DNA of 64,000 nucleotides. It comes from Glaciimonas sp. (GTDB lineage Bacteria > Pseudomonadota > Gammaproteobacteria > Burkholderiales > Burkholderiaceae_D). The stretch lies in NCBI GenBank assembly GCA_012927585.1, contig JABBOY010000010.1, forward strand, positions 33,031 to 97,030, given 5' to 3'. Shown here one piece after another: positions 17,794 through 25,905 of this stretch (position 1 is its first letter; the number at the start of each line of letters is the position of its first letter). Under the pieces are notes generated by a model. That model searched no databases. It was not told where the DNA came from and saw only the letters and a list, made by a program, of their open reading frames with translations. The position numbers were made by a program, and so were the translations under genes.

Positions 17794-18707
17794 GCAGCTA
17801 TCTGGAAGCGAATGCCCGTGAACGCATCCACGGCCTGCTGGATGACCATTCCTTTGAGGAATTTTTGCCGCCATCGGAACGCATCGTCAGCCCGCATCTG
17901 GCGCAGCTCGATGCCCCAGTTGCGTTCGACGATGGGGTGGTGATCGGGCAGGGCTTGCTGCACGGCGAGCGCGTGTTTGCCGCCGCACAGGAAGGCGGCT
18001 TCATGGGCGGGGCGGTGGGCGAAGTGCATGGTGCCAAGCTGGTTGGGCTATTGCAACGGGCGATTGCAGAAAACGTGTCGGCCGTGATCCTGCTGCTGGA
18101 AACCGGCGGGGTGCGTCTGCATGAAGCCAACGCCGGTCTGATCGCAGTATCCGAAGTAATGCGCGCAGTGCTGAAAACGCGCGCCGCAGGGGTTCCGGTG
18201 ATCGTACTGATCGGCGGCTCGAACGGTTGTTTCGGCGGCATGGGCATTGTGGCGCGCTGTGCCAACTTCATCGTGATGTCGGAAGAAGGACGGCTGGCGA
18301 TGTCGGGGCCGGAAGTGATCGAAACCGCGAACGGCGTGGAAGAATTCGATTCACGCGACCGGGCGCTGGTGTGGCGCACCAGCGGCGGCAAGCACCGTTA
18401 TCTGCTGGGCGATTGCCAAGCCATCGTCGCCGATGACATCGCGGCGTTCCGGCAAGCGGCAGCCGATGCGATGCATGCTTGCCATCAGCAAGAGGTGGCT
18501 TTGACGCTAGCCGAAATGGATGCGGAACACGCAATGCTGGCAGCGCGGCTGCGGGATTTTGGCGCGCAATCCGAACCGATGGAAATCTGGCGCTGCATGG
18601 GGATCGACTATCCACAGGCAGTACCCATGCTGGAAGCAGCCGAATTTATAGAGATGGTCAAACAGAGCGTGCCGCATTTCGCAGCGCCGCAACCGGGAGT
18701 CCGATGA
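17790..18707 (+). CDS. mdcD: Malonyl-S-ACP decarboxylase beta subunit
   Basis: A 305-residue crotonase/carboxyltransferase-fold protein that with MdcE decarboxylates malonyl-S-MdcC. The carboxyltransferase-like stretches QEGGFMGGAVGEVHGAKLVG, LLLETGGVRLHEANAGL and IGGSNGCFGGMGIVARCAN are typical of MdcD. It is tied to mdcC and mdcE by ATGA-type overlaps at both ends, consistent with a 1:1 complex made in step. Confidence 0.95.
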   Translation: MSSYLEANARERIHGLLDDHSFEEFLPPSERIVSPHLAQLDAPVAFDDGVVIGQGLLHGERVFAAAQEGGFMGGAVGEVHGAKLVGLLQRAIAENVSAVILLLETGGVRLHEANAGLIAVSEVMRAVLKTRAAGVPVIVLIGGSNGCFGGMGIVARCANFIVMSEEGRLAMSGPEVIETANGVEEFDSRDRALVWRTSGGKHRYLLGDCQAIVADDIAAFRQAAADAMHACHQQEVALTLAEMDAEHAMLAARLRDFGAQSEPMEIWRCMGIDYPQAVPMLEAAEFIEMVKQSVPHFAAPQPGVR

Positions 18708-19423
18708 TGGAATGGCACAAGCTTGCCGCACAACTGTTTCCCGCAGGCCACACGATTACCGAGCAGGATCATTTCCTGTCGGGCAGCGCGCAAGTCGCTG
18801 GAAAAACCGTCGCCGTCATCGGCACCACCAACCACGCGCCGATCGGGGTCGAGATCGCGCTGGCGCAGGCGCAGGCCGTATTGCAGGTAGTGCACAACTA
18901 TCCGCAACGGCCGATTTTGATTTTGGTCGATACCCAGGGCCAGCGCTTGCGCCATCGCGATGAAATGCTGGGCATCAACAGCTATATGGCACACCTGGGC
19001 AAATGCATCGAGCTGGCACGGCGCAGCCGGCATAAGGTGATCGGACTGGTCTACGATCAAGCGCTGTCCGGCGGTTTCATCACCAGCGGGATGATGGCGG
19101 ATGCCTGTTATGCATTGCCGCAATCCACTATTCGGGTCATGGGACTAGCGGCAATGGCGCGTATCACCAAGGTGCCTGAGGACAGACTGACCGAACTGGC
19201 AAAGGACAACCCGGTGTTTGCGCCGGGCCCGGATAATTATCTGCGCATGGGCGGCATCGAAGCGATCTGGGACGGCGATCTGGCAACCCAACTGGCAGAA
19301 GCGCTGGCCGAGGCGAATACAGTCGACCGGCGCACCGAACTTGGTCTGGTGCGCGGTGGGCGCAAGCTGGCGCAACGGGTGGTGGAGGCGGTGGTGTCGG
19401 GGACCCATGTTCGCGCGGCATAG
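18704..19423 (+). CDS. mdcE: Malonate decarboxylase gamma subunit
   Basis: A 239-residue partner of MdcD starting MMEWHKLAAQLFPAGH. Family stretches are IGTTNHAPIGVEIALAQA, ILILVDTQGQRLRHRDEM, LSGGFITSGMMADACYALP and IRVMGLAAMARITKVP. The start ATGATG overlaps the mdcD stop, with GGGAGT upstream; either ATG could be used. The frame is open further upstream within mdcD, but that part has no family similarity. The last 17 bases overlap the mdcG start. Confidence 0.93.
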   Translation: MMEWHKLAAQLFPAGHTITEQDHFLSGSAQVAGKTVAVIGTTNHAPIGVEIALAQAQAVLQVVHNYPQRPILILVDTQGQRLRHRDEMLGINSYMAHLGKCIELARRSRHKVIGLVYDQALSGGFITSGMMADACYALPQSTIRVMGLAAMARITKVPEDRLTELAKDNPVFAPGPDNYLRMGGIEAIWDGDLATQLAEALAEANTVDRRTELGLVRGGRKLAQRVVEAVVSGTHVRAA

Positions 19424-20114
19424 TCTGGTCTGGCTCAGTGCACAAGGCTGGCAAAGTTGCCGAAATAGCAGCCGAGACAGCGTAGCGCCATCCAGTCATG
19501 CCGCACTGGAACGCTGGCAGCAGGCGGACTGGCCGGCGATAGTGCGGCGGGTTGATGCCGATGTCGATGCAGATACGGCAGAGCATCAGGTATGTCTGGG
19601 CATCGCGCTGCCCCCCGATCCGTTGACCGGGCACAAAGCACGGATTGCGCTGCGCGCACCGCAGGCCGAAGTACGCCAGATACGCGGCCCGCTCGCCATC
19701 GATGCGGTGATTGCTGCCGCGCCGGCGCACTGGCGGGATGCGCTGCAGGTGCTGGCGACTCAGGTGGCCCGGCATGATCTGGCGTTTGGCGTGTATGGCT
19801 CCGTCGCGCTGCAAGCCTTGACGGGCGCATCCTATGTCAGCGCCAGTTCCGATATCGACCTGCTGTTTTCGCCCCAGACCCAGCCGCAATTGGAGGCGGG
19901 CGTCGCGCTGCTGCAGCGCTATGCCAAGACCTTGCCGCTGGATGGCGAAATCGTGTTCCCATCGGGGCAGGCGGTGGCTTGGAAAGAATGGGCACAGGCC
20001 AACGAAAATAGGCCTCGGCTGCTGGTGAAAAGCAATCGCGGCGTGCAGTTGACCACGATGGCGGCGCTGCTGGCGTCGTTTGTCACGCCGGAGCACACAG
20101 CATGCATGCATTGA
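19407..20114 (+). CDS. mdcG: Malonate decarboxylase holo-ACP synthase (phosphoribosyl-dephospho-CoA transferase)
   Basis: A 235-residue nucleotidyltransferase-fold protein starting MFARHSLVWLSAQGWQ. The motif VYGSVALQALTGASYVS followed by SSDIDLLFSP gives the GS and DxD metal-binding pattern of MdcG. It attaches the unusual prosthetic group made by MdcB to the serine of MdcC. It overlaps mdcE by 17 bp and mdcB by 13 bp. The frame is open upstream to 19218, but only the ATG at 19407 gives the expected protein size. Confidence 0.93.
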   Translation: MFARHSLVWLSAQGWQSCRNSSRDSVAPSSHAALERWQQADWPAIVRRVDADVDADTAEHQVCLGIALPPDPLTGHKARIALRAPQAEVRQIRGPLAIDAVIAAAPAHWRDALQVLATQVARHDLAFGVYGSVALQALTGASYVSASSDIDLLFSPQTQPQLEAGVALLQRYAKTLPLDGEIVFPSGQAVAWKEWAQANENRPRLLVKSNRGVQLTTMAALLASFVTPEHTACMH

Positions 20115-21097
20115 TATCCGGATTAAGACCCCGATTGACTCCCGTCACGCGGCAAAAAATCTGCGCAAATCCGCATCCTGCAATGCGGCAAGCGAGCCGC
20201 ATGCAATCCGTCGCGCAAGCGAGGTACCCGTTTTGCGCGCAGATTGGTCGCCTTGCGGTACGCAGTCTATATGCCGAACTGGCCTTGTATCCGAAGCCGG
20301 GTCTGGTATCGCTGGTCGATAATGGCAGCCATGACGACATGACGGCGGCGACTTTCATGCGCAGCCTTTTCGCACTGCGACATTATTTCATCCAGACCAC
20401 CGAAGCGGGCATGGCAGCTGCGCCATTTAGCACCCTGCAGCGCCTGGGCGTAACGGCTGAAACGCGCATGCTGATGGCAACTGGCGGCATCAATACGCAT
20501 CGTGGTGCAATTTTCTGTCTGGGGTTATTGTGTGCCGCAATCGGTTATTGCCGTGGGCACCGTATCATTTTGTCAGCCCCTTCCATACGCGCCACATTGC
20601 TGCTGCAATGGGGTGAGGCACTGGCCGCCCATACGCACGCAGTAGTAGTACGTACATACGCTCCCGCTGCGCCGCATTCGCACGGCTTGCAAGCAGCGGT
20701 GCAATATGCCGCCAGCGGCGCCAGGGAGGAAGCGGCACTCGGCTTGCCTTCTGTTTTTGAAGTGGCATTGCCGGCAATGCAGCGCACGCTCGATGCCGGA
20801 CGCAGCTTCGAATGCGCACAGATCGATGCATTTTTTTCACTAATGGCGCATGTCAGCGATACCAATGTCTATCATCGTGGCGGTGCTGCCGGTGCCGCTA
20901 CAGTCAAATATCATGCGCAGCATTTTCTGGCGCGTGGCGGCAGTGCGAATCCGCGTTGGAAAATGGATGCGCTTGCTTATCATCAAGCCTTGGTTCGGCA
21001 ACGCTTGTCGCCTGGCGGAGCTGCCGATTTGTTGGCTGCGACCTGCCTGGTACATGCGGTTTCCACAAATTGTCAGGCCAATGATGTTCTTCCTTAA
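20102..21097 (+). CDS. mdcB: Triphosphoribosyl-dephospho-CoA synthase
   Basis: CitG/MdcB family, making the precursor of the MdcC prosthetic group from ATP and dephospho-CoA. The conserved core begins IGRLAVRSLYAELALYPKPG and includes LVDNGSHDDMTAATFMRS, MLMATGGINTHRGAIF, SDTNVYHRGGAAGA. At 331 residues it is longer than usual because of about 45 extra N-terminal residues. The DNA for that extension is rich in inverted repeats, for example AATCTGCGCAAA at 20157 against TTTGCGCGCAGATT near 20231, and looks like an inserted palindromic element. The true start may be one of the later ATGs at 20183 or 20201. Confidence 0.92.
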   Translation: MHALISGLRPRLTPVTRQKICANPHPAMRQASRMQSVAQARYPFCAQIGRLAVRSLYAELALYPKPGLVSLVDNGSHDDMTAATFMRSLFALRHYFIQTTEAGMAAAPFSTLQRLGVTAETRMLMATGGINTHRGAIFCLGLLCAAIGYCRGHRIILSAPSIRATLLLQWGEALAAHTHAVVVRTYAPAAPHSHGLQAAVQYAASGAREEAALGLPSVFEVALPAMQRTLDAGRSFECAQIDAFFSLMAHVSDTNVYHRGGAAGAATVKYHAQHFLARGGSANPRWKMDALAYHQALVRQRLSPGGAADLLAATCLVHAVSTNCQANDVLP

Positions 21098-21115
21098 AAG
21101 GCACTTTCACTAAAG

Positions 21116-22048
21116 ATGATGCAACGTTTGGCAATCCTGTGTCCCGGCCAAGGCGCGCAACATCCGCAGATGTTCGATCTGGCCAGAACCGATCCGGGTG
21201 TGAAAAATCTGCTGGCGCGCTGGCCGCTGGAGGCCATATGCGGCATGCCGCTGTCAACAATTCTGTCCGACCCTGCGTTGCTGTTTTCCAACCGGATCGC
21301 GCAACCTTTGATCGTGGCTGCGGCACTGGCGGTCTGGGAAGCCATTAAACACTGCGCGCCGGCACCGGCACTGGTGGCTGGTTACAGCATCGGGGAGCTG
21401 AGCGCCTACGGTATTGCAGGTGCACTCCCAGCCGAACAGTTGATCGAACTGGCAGCAACGCGCGCGCGTTCGATGGATGATTGCACCGTGCCGTCTGCCA
21501 GGCAGTCGCTGCTGGCCGTGTCCGGTCTGACCGTAGCGGCTGTGCATGAGCTATTGGAGCAGCACCACTTGTCGATTGCAATTGAAAATGGAGCGGACAG
21601 CCTGATCGTCGGCGGCTGGTGCAACGATCTGCGCGCAGCCGCAGCCGGCCTGCTGAAAATGGGAGCACAACTGACCGAGATTGCGGTTGAAGTGGCGTCG
21701 CACACCGCCTTGATGCAGGGCGCGGTCGCTCCTTTCAGCACTGCATTGGAGCAGTCTGCATTCATGGATTTCAAGTGTCCGGTGGTGGCCGGCATATCGG
21801 CCGTGCTGGTGTCGGAAAAAAAGCCTGCGGTAACGCTGCTATCACGCCAGCTCGCCGAAAAAATCAGATGGGATCAATGTATGGATACGTGCGCCGAAGC
21901 CGGCGTCACTGTGGCGCTTGAACTCGGCCCCGGCGGTGCATTGTCATGCATGCTGCGGGCAAGGCATCCTGCGATCGAATGCCGTTCGGTGTCGGATTTC
22001 CGCACGCTGGCAGGCGTCGCAAAATGGCTGGAACGGTGTTTCAACTAA
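21116..22048 (+). CDS. mdcH: Malonyl-CoA:ACP transacylase of malonate decarboxylase (epsilon subunit)
   Basis: A 310-residue acyltransferase with an N-terminal CPGQGAQHPQMF loop and the nucleophile elbow LVAGYSIGELSAYGIAG, where the serine lies in GYSIGE. The second catalytic region is EVASHTALMQGAVAPF with the histidine. It loads the first malonyl or acetyl group onto MdcC. It is the last mdc gene, 18 bp after mdcB, and is followed by a palindrome cluster likely to end transcription. Confidence 0.93.
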   Translation: MMQRLAILCPGQGAQHPQMFDLARTDPGVKNLLARWPLEAICGMPLSTILSDPALLFSNRIAQPLIVAAALAVWEAIKHCAPAPALVAGYSIGELSAYGIAGALPAEQLIELAATRARSMDDCTVPSARQSLLAVSGLTVAAVHELLEQHHLSIAIENGADSLIVGGWCNDLRAAAAGLLKMGAQLTEIAVEVASHTALMQGAVAPFSTALEQSAFMDFKCPVVAGISAVLVSEKKPAVTLLSRQLAEKIRWDQCMDTCAEAGVTVALELGPGGALSCMLRARHPAIECRSVSDFRTLAGVAKWLERCFN

Positions 22049-22055
22049 ATCGGCT

Positions 22056-22166
22056 GATTGTCGGAAGGGTGAAGCAGGGGTTTCGGATCGCATGCGATCC
22101 GCCTGCGCAACGATATCCGCTTGCAAGCGGATATGCGCCCTGCAAGGACTGCGCTTTTCCGACCTA
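22056..22166. repeat. Palindrome cluster after the mdc operon (TTTTCCGACCTA family)
   Basis: Outer arms TTGTCGGAAGG near 22058 and CTTTTCCGACCTA at 22154-22166 enclose two perfect palindromes, GGATCGCATGCGATCC (22085-22100) and ATATCCGCTTGCAAGCGGATAT centre at 22113-22134. The outer arms match the REP at 25858-25905. Likely doubles as the terminator of the mdc transcript. The group II intron fragment begins right at its right edge. Confidence 0.75.
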
Positions 22167-22775
22167 GTGTGCCCGACATGGTCATGTACTCGTTATCTGA
22201 AAGGAGATAACCGCAAGCAGTGACGACAAGCGTAGCGAAACCCAAGCTGAAAGAAGGGCGTAGCAAAGAGGCAACCGCACGAACAAAAACAGACAGTGAG
22301 GCCAAATGTGGGCGATAAGCGTGCTAGGAAACGCGAAATCCGACCGTCACCGAAAGACGCATTTGGTAGAGTCTGGCGGCGCGACTCGAAAATACATGTT
22401 CTTACTCGGGGAGATCTTGCCAGCGAAAGCGGGCAAGAAGTCAGCAGAAGCCGTAGTAGTGATGATACCTGCTGAAAGGCAGGAGGGGGCGAAGGGCCAA
22501 AGAGTCACGAAAGAAATCCAGTCTGAATCTGGACCCGGAAGGCGAGCAGACGACCGAAACGCCGAGAAGTCGCAACTGCGGCGGCTACCGAAGCGGCAGG
22601 ACAGGATCGGGCAGGTGGATACTGCCGGAGAAAGTTGTGCGGTCATCGAGTTCTTTGGGTCTGCGAACAAGGGCGCAAGAAGGAATTCAATGAGCCAAAT
22701 GGAAGCAGAGAGACCAGAGGTGAAACTGGCTAACGGGTGCAATCTCGTTAGCTCGACCCGATCACACTGATGATA
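22167..22775 (+). mobile_element. Truncated group II intron
   Basis: The left end GTGTGCCCGACATGG is a typical group II intron 5' boundary (GTGYG). Downstream come a long structured non-coding stretch, the AAGTCAGCAGAAGCCGTAGT sequence and CTGCTGAAAGGCAGG commonly seen just before intron reverse-transcriptase genes, and an ATG at 22690 opening a 26-codon frame MSQMEAERPEVKLANGCN that stops at 22770. The rest of the reverse transcriptase and a recognisable domain V are missing, so the intron cannot splice or move. Its terminal hairpin GCTAACG/CGTTAGC lies near 22727-22750. Confidence 0.7.
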
Positions 22776-22781
22776 ATGGCA

Positions 22782-22845
22782 GTATATTTAACTAAGGCAA
22801 TTAACATATGCGGAAAATGCAATGAAAATTGCCATACTCTTTAAT
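22782..22845 (+). repeat. Dispersed AT-rich intergenic element, copy d
   Basis: GTATATTTAACTAAGG, then CAATTAACATATGCGGAAAA, then TGCAATGAAAATTGCCATACTC. It shares the ATATGCGGAAA and GCCATACTC blocks with the other copies. Confidence 0.6.
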
Positions 22846-22889
22846 GTATATGGTGCGGGCGAAGGCAGGCAAGCCTGCCGCCGGCTTCA

Positions 22890-23021
22890 TCAGGCCGGCT
22901 TGACCATTGCATCACCCAATACCAGGGTCTGGCAGGCGAGCCAGATATTTTTGCCGACTTTCTTTTCGGCCAGCGTCGCCAGTCCAACGGTGACGGTTTC
23001 GATAGGTTTTTCATGCCGGAC
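22890..23021 (-). pseudogene. C-terminal gene fragment of unknown family
   Basis: A minus-strand frame ends at 22890 and reads EKPIETVTVGLATLAEKKVG then KNIWLACQTLVLGDAMVKPA before the stop. The alternating hydrophobic pattern looks like real coding sequence, resembling the last strands of a hotdog/MaoC-type protein, but this is only an impression. No start codon or upstream part is present. Probably the stump of a gene cut by the intron and repeat insertions nearby. Confidence 0.35.
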
Positions 23022-23126
23022 ACGACTTCGGTCAGGCAGGAGTTTTATCAATCAGAGTTGGATTATGCCAAGCCTTACTGTACATTACAGTACTTTCGCA
23101 TTACAAGCGCCACACTGGGAAAAACA

Positions 23127-23336
23127 ATGGCTACCGCCAAGACCGCCACACTAACTTTTCGTATTGAACCGGGTTTGAAGGGGGCGTTACGCATGGCCGC
23201 CGACCAGGAGCACCGCAGCATCGCTAACATGATTGAGGTGATGATTCGCGACTATTGTGGACGAAACGGTATCACAATTCCTGCGCAGGGCGCACTGTTT
23301 CATGGCAACCAAGAACCAACGACAGGCATCGAATGA
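23127..23336 (+). CDS. Small ribbon-helix-helix (CopG/Arc-like) protein
   Basis: A 69-residue protein starting MATAKTATLTFRIEPGLKGA. The pattern TATLTFRIEPGLKGALRMAA followed by HRSIANMIEVMIRDYC fits an RHH DNA-binding fold: a short strand (TLTFRI) then two helices. Such proteins often act as antitoxins or local repressors. No toxin gene is recognised beside it. It begins the degraded defence-like block that continues to the Fic gene. A longer reading from 23013 adds residues without any family character. Confidence 0.7.
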   Translation: MATAKTATLTFRIEPGLKGALRMAADQEHRSIANMIEVMIRDYCGRNGITIPAQGALFHGNQEPTTGIE

Positions 23337-23414
23337 GTGCCGTAGGATGCAGTACAACAATATGTGGAATGGGGCAGTGAGCAAGTCAGGAACGTGTAGT
23401 GCATGAGGGATTTA

Positions 23415-24314
23415 ATGACAACAAAAACCAATACAAATAGTCACGGCATCCGTGACAATCACGGTCGCGGCAAGGTATCGGATTTTCTGGTCGAAAAGCT
23501 CGCCACGGGTAGCGAGCTTTCAATCGTTTCGGCGTACTTCACCATCTACGCTTACGAAGCGCTCTCCGAGCAGCTGGATCAGATTAAGCAGCTACATTTT
23601 CTCTTCGGCGAGCCTCGGTTCATTCAGTCGCTTGATCCAGAAAAAACCGACAAAAAGTCCTTCAAGATCGAAGACGAAGGTTTGGAACTGGCCAACCGCT
23701 TGCAGCAAAAAGACGTAGCGCGCCGGTGCGCAGAGTGGATTACGAGAAAAGTCGAAATCCGCTCCGTAAAGGAAGCCAATCTCTTGCACGGCAAGCTGTA
23801 TCACATTGACGACGGGCGGCGCGAACATGCGCTGCTCGGCAGCTCTAACTTCACACGGCGCGGCCTCGGTCTTGCGGCCACTTCAAATATTGAACTTAAC
23901 CTGGTTGTAGACAGCGATCGTGATCGCACCGACCTCAAGGTATGGTTTGACGAGTTGTGGAACGACGCCAATCTGGTTGCAGACGTAAAGCAGCAAGTGC
24001 TTGAATATCTGGCGCAGCTCTATGTGGATCATTCGCCCGAGTTCATCTACTTCAAGACGCTGTTTCACGTCTTCGAGAAGTTCCTGGCAGGGCAGGAAGA
24101 AACCGCCGGCTTTTTTGAGAACACTACCATCACCGATTCTGCAATCTGGAAAACATTGTTCGACTTCCAGAAAGACGGTGTCAAGGGTGTCCTTTCACCA
24201 TGCGCATCGCCCAAGACCTTGTTGCCGAGTTCAACGCTGCAGAGGAGCCATCCCACATTGAAGAAAAGCGAGAACGCGAAATTGGCGACGCATTGCTGCC
24301 ATTGGGGTCAGTGA
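23415..24314 (+). pseudogene. Truncated PLD-type helicase (N-terminal phospholipase D-like domain only)
   Basis: The first about 260 residues (MTTKTNTNSHGIRDNHGRGK onwards) match the N-terminal part of large helicases with a PLD nuclease-like domain: the motif NLLHGKLYHIDD carries HxK, followed by HALLGSSNFTRRGLGLA. The reading reaches LFDFQKDGVKGVLS, where full proteins continue into the helicase Walker A region, and then changes to unrelated residues and stops at 24314. The junction near 24190 marks a deletion of the ATPase motor. GAGGGA precedes the ATG at 23415. Complete homologues occur in restriction/defence gene clusters, matching the hsdS tail and Fic gene that follow. Confidence 0.75.
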
Positions 24315-24397
24315 CAAATTATTTTTCCACGAATGTAAATGAAAATAACTTGTCAGTCTGCCCCCTGATATTTGCTAATCCTTCTTTGAAAAGCTAA
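24200..24397 (+). other. Short unidentified frame after the helicase deletion junction
   Basis: Starting at the ATG at 24200, a frame reads MRIAQDLVAEFNAAEEPSHI and EEKREREIGDALLPLGSVTN, charged and helix-like, before ending at 24397. It overlaps the out-of-frame tail of the truncated helicase. It may be the start or an internal piece of another gene fused by the deletion. No family is recognised. Confidence 0.3.
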
Positions 24398-24401
24398 ATC
24401 C

Positions 24402-24557
24402 ATGAGCAATAAAATCGCGAAGCCGGACGACCCTGCCTCAGCACTGCTGGTGCGGATTGAGGCGAAGAGGGCAGAATCCCGCCAATTGCCCTTTGGCAAA
24501 CGGGGGCAATCGCGGAGCGGTGGGACGATTTCCGCCAAGGAAAGCGTGCCGACATGA
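24402..24557 (+). pseudogene. C-terminal remnant of a type I restriction specificity subunit (HsdS)
   Basis: A 51-codon frame starting MSNKIAKPDDPASALLVRIE and ending SGGTISAKESVPT. The segment DDPASALLVRIEAKRAE is like the C-terminal end of many HsdS proteins, where a D-P-A-S-x-LL-x-RI pattern is common. All target-recognition domains are missing. The stop overlaps the Fic start in an ATGA, preserving the original gene order hsdS-fic and possibly still supplying translational coupling. Confidence 0.55.
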
Positions 24558-25609
24558 ATACCTTGCGCCTGTTCGTCGCAAAAGATTTTCTCATTCCCGC
24601 CAGCACTTCCTGGTACCTCGCCGACCTTGGCGAGTTTCGCGGCAAGCAGGAACTTTATACGCAGCAGTCTCCGCAGCGCCTCAAGACGTTACGGGAGCAC
24701 GCACTGATTGAAAGTGCGGTTTCTTCCAATCGTATCGAAGGTGTGTCGGTCGATCCATCGCGGGTGCGCGATGTGCTGGTTGCGCCGAAACCCTTGTTTC
24801 GCGACCGCGACGAGGAGGAGGTGCGGGGTTATCGCGATGCGTTGAAGCTGCTCCACGACAGCGCTGCCCGCATGCCTTTCAGCGAGGCGACGATATGCGC
24901 GCTGCACCGGCTGGCGCGCGGCCAAATTTGGGATGCTGGGCAGTACAAGGAGAAAGACGGCGACATTATCGAGCGCTACCCGGATGGACGCGAGCGTGTG
25001 CGCTTTCATCCTGTGCCTGCGGCTGGCACGCCGGATGCGATGGCGGGGCTGGTTGATGATTGGCAGCATTGTCTTGATGAACGCTGGGTGCATCCGCTCA
25101 TTGCGATGGCAGCATTTAATCTAGATTTTCTTTGTATTCATCCTTTCCGCGATGGTAACGGGCACGTGTCCCGGTTGGCGCTTTTGCTTCAGTGCTATCA
25201 ATTGGGTTATGAAGTGGGGCGCTACATCAGTCTGGAGCGCTTGATCGAAGAAAATAAGGATCGCTATTACGAGACGCTGGAGCAGAGTTCGCAAGGATGG
25301 CATGAGGGCAAGCATGATCCTTGGCCTTACATCAATTACCTGCTGTCCATCCTCAAGATGGCTTACCGCGAGTTCGCCGAACGAGTGGGCGAACTGAAAG
25401 CGCCGCGAGGATCGAAGACCGATTTGGTTTTGGCGGCCATTGATCGATTCGCGGGCGAATTCACCATGTCGCAGTTGGAGCAGACTTGTCCCGGTGTGAG
25501 CCGTGACATGATCCGGCGCGTGCTAAGAGAGCGGCAAAGCGCAAACGTCATTGAGTGCCAAGGCCGGGGCCGGCGGCTCGGTGGAAAAAGAAGAGGTAGT
25601 ACCTCTTAG
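24554..25609 (+). CDS. Fic-domain protein (AMP-transferase type), auto-inhibited class
   Basis: A 351-residue Fic protein. The catalytic loop reads HPFRDGNGHVSR (residues about 196-207), with the usual Arg after GNG replaced by His; the other key residues His, Phe, Asp and Asn are present. The N-terminal inhibitory helix motif SSNRIEGV (about 57-64) matches the (S/T)xxxE(G/N) signature of class II Fic proteins, whose glutamate blocks ATP binding. The C-terminal part holds a winged-helix-like segment (AGEFTMSQLEQTCPGVSRDM). Fic enzymes transfer AMP or related groups to target proteins. Genes of this type often sit inside type I restriction loci, which fits the hsdS remnant upstream. Confidence 0.9.
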   Translation: MNTLRLFVAKDFLIPASTSWYLADLGEFRGKQELYTQQSPQRLKTLREHALIESAVSSNRIEGVSVDPSRVRDVLVAPKPLFRDRDEEEVRGYRDALKLLHDSAARMPFSEATICALHRLARGQIWDAGQYKEKDGDIIERYPDGRERVRFHPVPAAGTPDAMAGLVDDWQHCLDERWVHPLIAMAAFNLDFLCIHPFRDGNGHVSRLALLLQCYQLGYEVGRYISLERLIEENKDRYYETLEQSSQGWHEGKHDPWPYINYLLSILKMAYREFAERVGELKAPRGSKTDLVLAAIDRFAGEFTMSQLEQTCPGVSRDMIRRVLRERQSANVIECQGRGRRLGGKRRGSTS

Positions 25610-25676
25610 TAAGGGTAATAAAAGGGGTAATACGTAATTGACAGGGATCGCGAATGGCATGTTCCCAACAGCGTTG

Positions 25677-25826
25677 TTACCAAATATCAATGTAATATGG
25701 GCGACGGGAACGCACTTGTCGGACGGCTTCACGAATGCGTCGATGTGCTCGACCTGCATCGTTCAAGCAAATGACGGTGAAAAAATACATGCTGCCAGGG
25801 ACGCTATTGCGACGGTAATCTGGCAT
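25677..25826 (-). pseudogene. Remnant of a second REP-associated transposase (RAYT)
   Basis: The minus-strand frame starts MPDYRRNSVPGSMYFFTVIC and ends RSRRPYYIDIW at an in-frame stop. This is the N-terminus of a RAYT of a different lineage from the gene at 3401. Right after the stop the sequence reads CWEHAIRDP, resembling the C-terminal W-E-H-x-I-R-D-E stretch of RAYTs, so the middle with the HUH motif and tyrosine has been deleted. A REP palindrome lies 30 bp upstream at 25858. Confidence 0.7.
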
Positions 25827-25857
25827 GGACGAAGTGTGCCGGAAAGTTGCATGCGTC

Positions 25858-25905
25858 TGATTGTCGGAAGGCGCTGCGCTTTTCCGACCTACGCTTTTCC
25901 GATTT
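25858..25905. repeat. REP palindrome linked to the decayed RAYT
   Basis: TTGTCGGAAGGCGCTGCGCT followed by TTTCCGACCTACGC, an imperfect hairpin whose arms also appear around 22056-22166. It touches the stop codon of the cobalamin-binding-type gene at its right end. Confidence 0.75.

Noticed and set aside
19218..19406. Longer N-terminus for MdcG (and likewise for MdcE from 18479, DctM from 14303 and DctQ from 13803)
   Set aside because: The extra parts are other-frame readings of the preceding gene; overlapping ATGA-type starts give the normal protein lengths.
22306..22770. 154-codon frame within the intron remnant
   Set aside because: Most of it covers the structured RNA part of the intron; only its last 26 codons, from 22690, match the expected start of the intron-encoded protein.
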